64,000 bases of DNA from Cubamyces lactineus (taxonomy: Eukaryota; Basidiomycota; Agaricomycetes; Polyporales; Polyporaceae), in the NCBI GenBank assembly GCA_022376465.1, contig JACDTU010000022.1, positions 421,279 to 485,278 on the forward strand, written 5' to 3'. A model generated the notes under the pieces. It was not told where the DNA came from. It did not search any database and saw only the letters and a list, made by a program, of their open reading frames with translations. The translations under genes and the position numbers were made by a program. This document shows, piece after piece, positions 23,651-33,417 of the stretch. The stretch's first letter is position 1. The number at the start of each line of letters is the position of its first letter.

Positions 23651-24167
23651 TGGGTGTTACGACGAATTTTCCCAGAGCAAATGTAGTCCAATTCCCATCT
23701 ATTACTCCACTTTTGCTCAATCTTGACTGCACTCTGTATTTACGTCGTCTTTGACCCGTGCAAAGGTAATATTCCTCCCCAAAGCAACAAGTCCTCGAAG
23801 CCTCCCTCAATCGAGCATATACGGTTTGATCATGATGTCATAGCGTTCGCTCTACGTCGGTCGGAGTTCCAACGAATGCAGTTGTCCTTAAAACCGAGTC
23901 TACTCTTCGTCCGCCAACTATTCGCTCTTCTCTTCCTTCCATCACTGGCGACTGCGAATGCGACGTCTTAGAGCTCTTGAGGCCAGCATATAGCACAGGT
24001 ATGTCAGTGAAGACATTCACCTATAGTGAATACAGATGTTGATCAACCCCGCCCGGCCTCCCAGATACCGCATATATAGTCACTAGGACTCGAAAATCTA
24101 ACCTTAGCGGCGGCTTCAAGGTAATAACACGAGTAGTCTCTTCGTGATCAATATATGCGCTCACTCG
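23651..24167. other. Intergenic with a transposon-end-like remnant
   Basis: Just upstream of the previous gene, 23646-23690 (CACTGGGTGTTACGA and about 25 following bases) resembles the inner end of the palindrome arms at 24545-24563 and 24638-24660. The rest, up to the inverted repeat at 24168, shows no gene. Confidence 0.35.
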
Positions 24168-25113
24168 CAGTGTTGTTTGAACAGATTGCTGGCGAGGTAG
24201 GCTATGAGCCCAATTCTCAGACTCCAGTAGTACGTGCACACCCTGTTGAATACATATAGCATTTTGTCCTTGTACAATTACAATCAAATATATTTATGGA
24301 CATACATGAATCCCACTTAAATAAGCGTGACCAATGCAAATCAGAAGGTTATATTTGAGGAGGCCTGCACCGAGTGAATTGTGCCCAATTGGCGCCCGTT
24401 TACCGTAAGCGCTCGTGTCAAAGATGGAACAAAGATTTCAGAATTTCAAAGTTTCATATTCTTTTGCATTGCTTTGCCGCGATACATATCTGGTGCAAAT
24501 CTGGTGCACACATTCAACTTTCCTCCACATTTACTCAGCGAAAAAATTTCGTAACACCCAGTGTGATTGGGATGGGTCGACAAAGGGGATGACGTGCGGA
24601 GGCATGTCTGCGAAGGGTTCCGTTGCGCGTCAACGTACACTGGGCGTTATGAAATTTTTTCGCTAAGTAAATGTGGAGGAAAGGTGAATGTGTGCACCAG
24701 ATTTGCACCAGATATGTACCGCGGCAAAGCAATGCAAAAGAATATGAAACTTTGAAATTCTGAAATCTTTGTTCCATCTTTGACACGAGCGCTTACGGTA
24801 AACGGGCGCCAATTGGGCACAATTCACTCGGTGCAGGCCTCCTCCAGGCTCCTACCCACCGCCGCTTCGAGGTGAGAGGGCATTGTGCGATATGTTAGAG
24901 GCGGAGTTGGAGTGGAATCCCGTATAGCAGGGTCAGCGCTTAGTACTAGAATCCATGTCACGTGTGTCATACTATGAACCTTGTTGCCCTTCACCTCTCA
25001 GCAGCGGCTGGCACGAAACACGCGTAAACAACGGGATCCGGAAAGCAGGTGCCCATCGGTATCCCCCATATAGAAGATGTACGTCTGTGGGCGCTTGGTA
25101 TTTCAGAAATTCG
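24168..25113 (+). repeat. Inverted repeat, left copy (IR-L)
   Basis: Matches the reverse complement of 39074-39533 over its full length, apart from the palindrome inserted at 24357-24844 and scattered, mostly transition differences. From 24169 it contains an open tail of 28 codons ending TPVVRAHPVEYI and a stop at 24256; the same frame is conserved in the right copy. The segment from 24845 to 25113 runs to within 124 nt of the helicase ATG. Confidence 0.85.
24357..24844. repeat. Fold-back palindrome, 207 bp arms
   Basis: Arms 24357-24563 and 24638-24844 are near-perfect reverse complements around a 74 nt spacer. The outer tips read GAGGAGGCCTGCACC; the inner tips read CACTGGGTGTTACGA or a close variant. 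The right copy of the flanking repeat (near 39334-39345) lacks this palindrome and holds only a short GAGGAGGCC equivalent. No coding capacity; the matching ORFs on both strands are products of the symmetry. Probably a MITE, or two head-to-head MITE copies. Confidence 0.85.
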
Positions 25114-27181
25114 AGATATTCGGTTCAGTGTAAGGCGAGGTACACAGGGGACGCGAGATGTAGAAGGAAATTCTCCTGCATGTACAAGTGAGTCAGCGTT
25201 GAAGGATGGCGCGGTTAATCTGTCCATTCAGCCTCTATGTCATCCGCGCCCCCGCCGGCGGGCACCAACTCCCTGCCTACTGTAGACCAGATCAGACAGG
25301 CCACACTCCTTCATTTCAATCGCCGCCCTTGTCTCTGGCAATGCGAGGTCGCATTATCTATCCTGCGAAAGGACCGGGACATTGTCTGCATCTCGGGGAC
25401 TGGATCAGGAAAGACGCTCACATTTTGGATTCCATTGCTATTCCGCCCGACCGGTATACAACGCCGCTGAACATTTTAGGCGATCAAAACACATCCCAGC
25501 TAACTGCATTGGGTATCCGCGCTATTTCCATTTGCGCGAGGACCGCAACCGCATATAACTTTGAGGTCAGATGAAATGACTCACAGGTCCTCGCAATTGT
25601 TCTCATTGCGCCATAGGACATCAGACTAATGCAGTATTGGGTCATTGTGGTCAACCCCGAGGAGGCATTCCGGCTCAAAGGCGGATTTGCGAGGCTCTGG
25701 CGGAACCGCACCTGGACGTCGCGGCTGATCTCAGTCATTTGGGATGAAGCACACTGCATCAAAAGCTGGGCATCGTTTTGCAAGGACTACGGGCAGGCAG
25801 GTCGTCTACGCAACGTACTCACTGATGTCCCCTACCTCATCCCTTCTGCCACACTACCAGAGGCGATGCTGGACAATGTCCTGGCCACGCTGCATGTCAA
25901 GCGTGCACGTACGGTCATCCATTGCCGTTCAAACGATCGGCCAAATGTGTATCTTGCCATGCGGAAGATGCAGCATGCAGTGTCGAGCTACAAGGAGCTG
26001 GACCTCCTCCTGCCCGCAGGGTGGAAGGCTGGTGACCGCATCCCAAAGTTCCTAGTGTTCTTTGACAGCATTGAGGAGTCAATGCAGGCGGCGGACATGC
26101 TTCGCAAGAGGCTGCCGCAGGAGGATCACTTCAAGGTCCTGTGCTTCAATTCCGACATGTCTGCGTCGCTTCACGAGGCGGCGACAGCGGAGTACAGCAC
26201 GGGAAGGCTGTGGGGACTGTTCTGCACGGACTCGTTCGGCATGGTGAGCATGGAAAGGTAATCATCAGAAGGACTTAACTAATTGTTCCCGGGCAAGGGT
26301 GTCAACATATCTGACATTGAACTTGTTGTCCAATGGCGGGTTAACTGCGACCTCAACATGTTGTGGCAGCGGTTAGGTCGTGCGGCACACAGTCCAGGCA
26401 GGGAGGCAGTTGCTATCATCCTCGTCGAACCAAAGTATTTTGATGAGGAAAGACAGGCAGCTGTACAGCGAGCAGAGAAGAGAGCTGAGAAACAACGCGC
26501 AGCGTTGGCAAAGAGAGTGATGGCAACAGAGCATCAGAAGACGGTAGCAGCGAAGCATCAGAAGACGGTAGCAGCGAAGCATCAGAAGTCAGCGGTGCAA
26601 CCTCCAAAGCGTAAGCGTGGGGACTTGGATCCGGACGATATGGCCTCGGATGTGGGCACTGCTGGAAACCCACATCCAGCAGTTAAGCCACGATTGGATG
26701 GTCCGCCTTGTGTGGTAGCAGAGGTCAGTAACGCTCCTCGGGTGATAGGGGAGAACAGTGCACCACAGATGGAAGGGGAGAACAGTCCGGCAGCAGAGGG
26801 AAGCATGACAGCAGCTGAGGGAGGGAGCGGTTCACAGGCATCGGTGGAGCATGGCTCATCATCGCAGGCAGCCAGAGCAGTGCTGCAGCTCTCTGAGTAT
26901 GAGCAGCTACGGGTGTTCTTCAAAACCGAGGCGGCAAATGCACAGTCTACAAAGACAAAGAAGGTGAAGGTGCCAGTAGGCGGGACTGAGTTGCCCGCTG
27001 AGCTTGACAGCCTCGTCAATGCGGCAACACGAGCATTCAAATGCTATTGCTTTCCCATCAATGCATTCTATGAGAATGACAAGGTCGGTGAGTGGGCACC
27101 ATTGTTTGGCGTTGGTACCACTGGGTGTGCTGATATGGTTACATAATCTTACACCAGTCGCCGATAAGCACCAATGCCTGG

Positions 27182-27633
27182 TGTTATGACGAGCCTAGAT
27201 CGGTCACGCGGTGGCTGAGCTAGGGGTCATGTCGCCTCAAAGGGTAACGAAGAGGCGAGTCAGGGATCGAAGATCTTCTGAGAAGAGGCGAGTCGGGGTT
27301 CAGTGAATAGGCAATAGATAACCAGATCGAGCTGAGGTTCTTCGAAGAAGATCCTCGGCTTATATATACATGGCCAAGACTAATAATAGACCGGATCGGT
27401 AAGCGAATGTTCAGTACGGCTAAGTATAGCTGGGGCTGACTGTACATGGAAATAGAGGTGATGAATCATGAGAATAACTGACGTGGCATGGGAGGATGCA
27501 GCTAAGTATACAACACCTGAGTAAGCCACAGCAGGCTCGGCCTCCGGAACGTAAGCACAATACATAAGCATAGGACAAGTCACGAGACCAAGACGTAACC
27601 GTAACAGTGGCCGTGTCACGCACCGTCGTAACA
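27182..27633 (-). repeat. Gypsy-1 3' LTR
   Basis: 452 bp, TGTTAC...CATAACA when read on the minus strand. A TATA-like TATATATAAG lies near 27360 (minus strand). Almost identical to the copy at 34961-35412. Confidence 0.93.
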
Positions 27634-27669
27634 TTACCCCCTTTGTATGGTCGACGATGACCTCGTCGT

Positions 27670-28740
27670 TCACCAATAGTATTTGCAATTGTTGAGCCCG
27701 TCCGGGCCCTGGAGACCACGAGCGGGGTCGTCGAGAGTAGCATCCGCGATTTCGACAGGGGCTTGTACTCCCCATGGTGGGCTTGCGCGCGCGTCCCTCG
27801 TCGCTTCTTCTAGCGACCTCAGATAGAATTGTGAGTTGTTCGTCAGGGCCTGACCATATGGGGGTGGCGGTATGATCGGGGCTTCTTCTGGGTATGCAGG
27901 TGCCGCGGTCGCAGGTCTCGTCGAGGGTTCGTAGGACAGCGAGTGCGTTCGGAATTGGACGTCTGCGAACGGAATCCGCGGAACCGCTGCTGAAGACCCG
28001 GGGTTGGCAGTAACTGGACCAGCTACCTCCGGAGCGTAGGGGGTGGTTGGGCGCGCTTGTCGCAGCGACGTGCGTCGCGCTACACGAGATTCAACTCCTT
28101 GTTCGAGTCGTCGCTGTATTATCGTCGCCTCTCGTGCTCGTCGGGTGTAGTTGCAGTGGTCGCGCGGTAGGTACGTGTAGTCCTCCCGCGAAGGTCCAGG
28201 GATGGTGTGGTACGCGGCGGGTCGCTCGCCGGACGGAGGTTCAAGCAATGGAAGGAGATTGCGAGTGTACGGCTGGTGCCGAACGGTGAATGAAGGGGAC
28301 TCCATATGTTGGATGAGGCTTCGCCGCCCTCGATCATTGCGGAGCTGGAATCGGCTGACAGACGCTTCGACGGAACGGGCGTACTCGGTGACTTCCTGCG
28401 CCGATTCGAGGATGCGCTCGGCGTTGTCTTCATAGAGGTGGGTGATGTCAGAGACCTCCTTCCTTATGTCGTTGACAACCTCTTCGACGTGGTCCAGCAC
28501 TTCCGCGACAGTCTTCATGCTCCTCTGTATCCTGCCAAGTTGGCCGCGAGCGTCTTCCCTGATCAGAGACGCCGACCCCCGCAGGTTGACCAGATGCCCG
28601 CCTATGTGGCCTAACTCCCGCGCATCGTTGAACATGTCCCGGTATCTGGCGAGCGGGTTGACTAGCTCGGGATTGGCGCGCACCGCATTGATGAGGGGTC
28701 CCGGATCCGTGAGGAGAGCATTGACGAGCCGTTGTCCTTC
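27670..28740 (-). CDS. Gypsy-1 post-pol helical protein (follows a UGA in frame)
   Basis: About 356 codons, open directly after the UGA that ends the acidic ORF and in the same frame; the first Met-type codon (GTG) is only at 28683. The start RLVNALLTDPGPLINA matches LLRALLTNPIPVINA of Gypsy-2, and in both cases this block lies before any ATG. The N-terminal half is helical with heptad-like spacing (about 28400-28620). The rest is Pro/Arg/Tyr-rich. No known domain is recognised. It could be a structural or envelope-like accessory protein of the element; that is a guess from position only. Confidence 0.6.
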   Translation of the reverse strand, partial: EGQRLVNALLTDPGPLINAVRANPELVNPLARYRDMFNDARELGHIGGHLVNLRGSASLIREDARGQLGRIQRSMKTVAEVLDHVEEVVNDIRKEVSDITHLYEDNAERILESAQEVTEYARSVEASVSRFQLRNDRGRRSLIQHMESPSFTVRHQPYTRNLLPLLEPPSGERPAAYHTIPGPSREDYTYLPRDHCNYTRRAREATIIQRRLEQGVESRVARRTSLRQARPTTPYAPEVAGPVTANPGSSAAVPRIPFADVQFRTHSLSYEPSTRPATAAPAYPEEAPIIPPPPYGQALTNNSQFYLRSLEEATRDARASPPWGVQAPVEIADATLDDPARGLQGPDGLNNCKYYW

Positions 28741-28972
28741 TCACGAGTTGGGTTGGTCGACGAGGGAGTCATTCGTAGCGAGCGACTCTAGATCGGACGT
28801 TTCGTCTGGCTCCTCAGGGTCGCTGTCTGCTTCGTCTGTCTTGTCGTTGTACGGAGGAGGAGGAGCCGCAGGAGGGGGAATGTTTTCTTGGTCGCTCGGG
28901 TTTAGCGACTGCGCGGAGGTGACTGAGAAGTTTTCCGGGGTTAGGTTCTCCGCAAACTTGAAGTTAGGCATG
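28741..28972 (-). CDS. Gypsy-1 acidic small protein
   Basis: ORF starting MPNFKFAENL at 28972, overlapping the TAA of the preceding ORF, and ending at a UGA (28741-28743). Acidic, Pro-rich, with SDQENIPPP; the Gypsy-2 equivalent has SDQENQEPLPIPPP. The end SLVDQPNS (SHLVDHS in Gypsy-2) is followed in frame by the helical ORF, so readthrough would give one fused protein. Confidence 0.6.
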
Positions 28973-29116
28973 GTTGGGATAAATGGGGAGGCTGTCGGCA
29001 GGGATGTCGCGGTGTTCGATGGTGAACTCGATGATACGAAGGTAGAGGACGGCATAGGCGAGGATCCAGAGAAGAGCGAGTAGGAAGGTGATGGTCATGC
29101 ACACGACAACGATCAT
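28964..29116 (-). CDS. Gypsy-1 small membrane protein c
   Basis: 50 residues with a strong N-terminal membrane segment (MTITFLLALLWILAYAVLYL), then IIEFTIEHRD and a short polar tail. Its ATG overlaps the preceding stop as ATGA. Counterpart of the 68-residue protein at 42808-43014 in Gypsy-2, which shares the LEHRN-like motif after the TM segment. Confidence 0.6.
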   Translation of the reverse strand: MIVVVCMTITFLLALLWILAYAVLYLRIIEFTIEHRDIPADSLPIYPNHA

Positions 29117-29337
29117 AGGGTTCGTTCGTCGTCAGGCTCGTTGAGGTGCGCGGGGATTCTTATCGGAAGCGGAGGCGAGCGGTTGTCGGTGTGATGGAAT
29201 TCGCACTCGAGGGAGTTGTGGGTGAGGCACGATGCGACGCACAGGATTGGGAGACAAACGGTAGCTGCAATGGTGGCGACGATGGTTGCAGGAACGGCGA
29301 CAATGGCGTAAGCAAGTCGTCCGATGAAGTGGGGCAT
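29113..29337 (-). CDS. Gypsy-1 small membrane protein b
   Basis: 74 residues starting directly after the stop of the preceding ORF (TGA then ATG, same frame). One long hydrophobic segment (AIVAVPATIVATIAATVCLP, then ILCVA) followed by a polar tail with several His and Pro. No counterpart was found in Gypsy-2. Confidence 0.6.
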   Translation of the reverse strand: MPHFIGRLAYAIVAVPATIVATIAATVCLPILCVASCLTHNSLECEFHHTDNRSPPLPIRIPAHLNEPDDERTL

Positions 29338-29571
29338 TCACCAGGTGCTGGAGGGGTCGCGGTTCTTGAGTGTCCGCTCTGCGATGCGAGTGTGGAGATC
29401 GGAGAGATTGAAGTGGAGGAAAGTGACAATGGAGGCGAGGACAAGGGTGCAGTAGAGGGCGAAGATGAGTGTGGGGGATGGTTGGTCTCGGAGGGTGAAG
29501 TGGAGGAAGGCGAGCGTGGCGGAAACGAGGACGGCGCAGTAGAGAATGTGGAGTGATTCGAGAGAGGGCAT
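29338..29571 (-). CDS. Gypsy-1 small membrane protein a
   Basis: 77 residues, ATG 10 nt after the pol stop codon. Two hydrophobic segments (ILYCAVLVSATLAFLHF and LIFALYCTLVLASIVTFLHF) that resemble each other (each ends FLHF), suggesting an internal duplication. The C-terminal tail ends in a polar RDPSSTW. The position matches the 49-residue membrane protein of Gypsy-2. Confidence 0.6.
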   Translation of the reverse strand: MPSLESLHILYCAVLVSATLAFLHFTLRDQPSPTLIFALYCTLVLASIVTFLHFNLSDLHTRIAERTLKNRDPSSTW

Positions 29572-29581
29572 GGTGAGAGAT

Positions 29582-32500
29582 TCAGGCGAGTTTCCTCGCC
29601 TTTTTATACCTCTCGAGGATCTCGGCAGCATTCGGCAGGAGCACTGACTCAGGTTCCCATGTGTTTTCCGCTGATGAGTAACCCCGCCACTTGATTTGAA
29701 ATCGGGGTTTCCCTCGGATCATCTTGTGTCCCACAATAGCTTCGACCTCGTATTCTTCTTCTCCGTCAATCAGGTCAGGTGGGGGCCTCGTGTGATTGAG
29801 TCCGTGGGTGTCGTTTTCCTTATAGGGTGTCAGGAAACACGCATGAAACACGGGGTGGATCTTCCACGACTTCGGCAGTTCTAGACAGTATGTGACTGGT
29901 CCGATGACTTCCGTGATGCGGAATGGTCCTTCTCGTTTGGGTGCCAGCTTCCTCGAGGCATAAGCAAGGTGTAGGTTCTTCCCTTCTAGCCAGACCTTCT
30001 GTCCTTTGGCGAATTGGGTGAACTTCCCTCGATACCGGTTGGTCATGACGTTCCGTGCCAGTTCGTGCGCTGCTAGTGCTTCGTCCCTGGCTTTCTGCAG
30101 GTTCGTAAGTTGTTCTTGCACTGCTGGGACGTTGGTTCGGGGGTACGCCAACGGTACCAGTGGAGGATCGTAGCCCATCATGAGGTAGAATGGCGACGCG
30201 TTTCGGGCCAAGTGTAGGCGTTGATTATGCGCAACTTCCACATCGGTGAGATGTTCTACCCATTCGTCAGGTCTTCCTTCGCAGAATATTCGGAGGTAGA
30301 CTTCAAGTTCCTGGTTAACTCTTTCCGTCTGTCCATCGGTCTGCAGATGATAGGCTGTGGAGGGTGACAATGTGATTTCAAGGAGTCGTCCTAGTTCCTT
30401 GGTGACGTTGGATACGAACTGGGGTCCTCGATCCGAGATGATTTTGCTGGGTAGTCCAAATCTTCTATAAACGTGTTGATGATAGAGTTCTGCCGTTCCG
30501 ATTGCGTCCACCGTCTTCTTGCAGGGTGCAAAAATCACCCCCTTCGTAAGGCCTTGGTCGACCACGACCAGAATACTGTCATAGCCATGCGATATCGGGA
30601 GATCTGTGATGAGGTCCATGGTGACGTTTTCGAATGGTCGGGTGACGCCTGTGGCAGGAATTGCTTGTGGCGGCGGTGTCGTGGGATGTGTGTTCGGTTT
30701 TGCTTGCTGACAGATGGCGCAGCCTTCTACGTATTTGGATACCATGGTGTACATTCCCGGCCACCAGTCGGATCTTTGCAAGAGTTCTAATGTCTTGAAT
30801 TTGCCTGGGTGTCCGGCGGCGGGTAAGTCGTGATGCTGTCGTACGAGATCGGTTCAGAGAGTTTCATTTGCAGGGACATAACAGCGATTCTTGTAAAAGA
30901 CCAGTCCTTCCCTTTCGGACCAATCCGTCAGGGTGCTTCGTATTGGCGGAGGTCCGTGGTTCTGTAGAGCTGCCAGTGCATCGCAAAACAGGCGGTCTTG
31001 TTTTGCTAGTTCTTGAAACCTTGGTGCGACGGCTAGGTCAACCACTCGAACGAAGAGGCTATCTGGGAGCATTGTACGTTCCACATTGTCATTGTCGGTT
31101 CCTTGTCGATGGTCCGGTCGTCGTGATAGGGCGTCAGATTGGACCATGGCTGTTCCAGGGGTATGTACTAATGTCATGTCGAATTGGGAAAGGAAGAGCG
31201 CCCATCGCGCTTGGCGTCAGTTCAACTGTTGTGGATTTCGCCAGTAGGTCAAGTTCTTGTGGTCAGAGAGTATCGTTACTGGATGCCCTGATCCTTCTAG
31301 GTAGTGTCGCCATGCTTTGAGCGCTCGAATGATCCCCAATAGTTCTCGGTCGTAGATTTCGTAATTCTGTTCCACTTCGGTGAATCCTTCCGATAGGTAC
31401 GCGCAAGGTTGCATGTCGCCATTGATGTCGCGCTGTCGCAAGACCGCTCCAGTTGCCCATTGAGATGCGTCCGATTCTACTAGGAATGGTTTGGTGACGT
31501 CCGGCATCTGTAGCACGGGGGCCGTGGCGAAGCGGGTCTTGAGTTGGTCAAATGCTTTCTGGCATTCTGCGGACCATTCCCATTTGGCGTTCTTCTTGGT
31601 GAGTGCGTTCAGTGGTTGCGCGATCTCGGAAAAGTGGTCGATGAAGCGTCGATAGAAGTTCCCAAAACCTAGGAATGATCGGACGTCCTTTACGGTCGTT
31701 GGTTCCGGCCAATCGAGAATTCCTTTTAGTTTGACCGGGTCCATCGCAACGCTGTTTTCCCGAATGATCATTCCTAAGTATTCCACTTCTTCTGCGTCGA
31801 AGGTGCACTTTTCGAGTTTGAGGTAGAGGTCGTGTTCTCGTAAGCGTTCCAGTATTCGAAGTGTTCGTCGTCAATGGGTTTCCTCGTCTCCCAAGAATAT
31901 GAGGATGTCGTCCATATAGATTACCACCCATCCTTCATCGATCATGTCTTTGAATATGGAGTTCATCATGGCTTGAAAGGCGGCTGGCGAGTTGCGGAGG
32001 CCAAAGAACATGACCATTGGCTCGTATAGGCCCGGACTGGTTCAGAATGCGGCTTTCCATTGATCGCCATCCTTGATTCGTACATTGTTGTATCCCGATC
32101 GTAGGTCCAACTTCGAAAATATCTTGGCTCCTCGAAGTTTGTCGATTAACTCCGGGATCAGCGGCAAAGGATACTTGTTCGGGATGGTCCCTTCGTTCAG
32201 GTAGCGATAGTCTTGACAGGGTCGCAGTGACCCGTCTTTCTTCCCTACAAAAAAGAATGGTGATGACATGGGGGACTTCGAGGTTCTGATGTATCCTTTT
32301 CGCAGGTTTTCTCGCACGAATTCTTCTTCAGCTTCCAGTTCCTTGGGCGTTAATTGATACCGCTTGAAGTCCTTCGGTACAAAGCCTTCCTTCAGTTCAA
32401 TAGCGAGATCCCATGGCCTGGCCGGTGGAAATCGCTCTGAGGCTTTCTTCTCAAAGACACTGGCGAATTCCTGGTACGCCGCCGGTAGCATCTCTTTGAA

Positions 32501-33417
32501 TGTCTTCGGCTTCTCCTGCGCCTGTTGCTGCTGTGCCATTGCCATAGCGGGATTGACTTTTGCTCGTATCCAGACATTGTTGGCTATTGCAAAGCGTATT
32601 CCTGCTGGTGCCTTTCGAATTTGTCCAATGCTGGGTCCTGGTCCTACACGTGCGTCGTCATCGTGTTGATGTTCACCGGTCAATGGTTTTCCTGGTCTGG
32701 GAGCATCTCCATGCCATTCAACCACGTGCGGATGGGTCGTTTTGTCCATTTCGTCTCGTAGATATGCGATCAAGAGTTCTTGGTCATCTGGTTCTTCCTC
32801 TGGCTTGATGTCTGATGTGGTAACTCGTCCAATATCTTCGTATAGGGGTTCTTCATCTTTGTCTTCTTCTGATTCTGTTTCGTTTGCTGGGTCTTCTTCT
32901 TCTTCTACTTCCCTGGGTCGTCCTGTGAATGGATCTTGATCTGGGAACCACATTTCTCTGAGGTGTTCGACGACCGTCTTGACTACCTTGCCAGGGTCGA
33001 TATCCAGTGTCCCTGCTGTGAAGTTGATGTTCGCACTGACTCGTTGAAGCCAGGGGAGTCCTAGAATGATTGGTTCCTTTCCTAGCGATGTGATAAGGAA
33101 TCAGATGATGTGTCGGTGTCCTCCTGCTTCGACTTCAATCAAAGCGCACTTCTTGATATTGCCTGCCTCGTTTCGGGTTCCGTCCGCATTGAAGACTCAA
33201 ATAGGCTTCTTCAGTTCCGTGAGCTTTAAATTCTGCTCCTTCGCGAATCAGTAGTCCATGAAGGTTTCTCCAGCTCCTGTGTCGATTAGGGCCTTCGCTT
33301 CGACGCTTCAATCCGTATGAATAAATAGCGGTATCCTCATAGACTGCTTCGAAGTCTGCGCTACTGTTACATTACGGATCGTCATTCGTGGTCGTGACGT
33401 CGATGCACGCCGGTTCT
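29582..33417 (-). pseudogene. Gypsy-1 pol, eight premature TGA codons
   Basis: One continuous frame on the minus strand. Order: protease (ALIDTGAGETF), linker, RT ([20 protein letters not shown]), RNase H ([16 protein letters not shown]), integrase (zinc region HHDL then CAICQQAK, core [25 protein letters not shown]) and a chromodomain ([17 protein letters not shown]). No frameshift is visible, but TGA stops lie at 33308-33310, 33248-33250, 33197-33199, 33101-33103, 32042-32044, 31871-31873, 31217-31219 and 30854-30856. Where the related Gypsy-2 can be compared, Arg is expected, so CGA-to-TGA mutation explains them. Confidence 0.9.
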
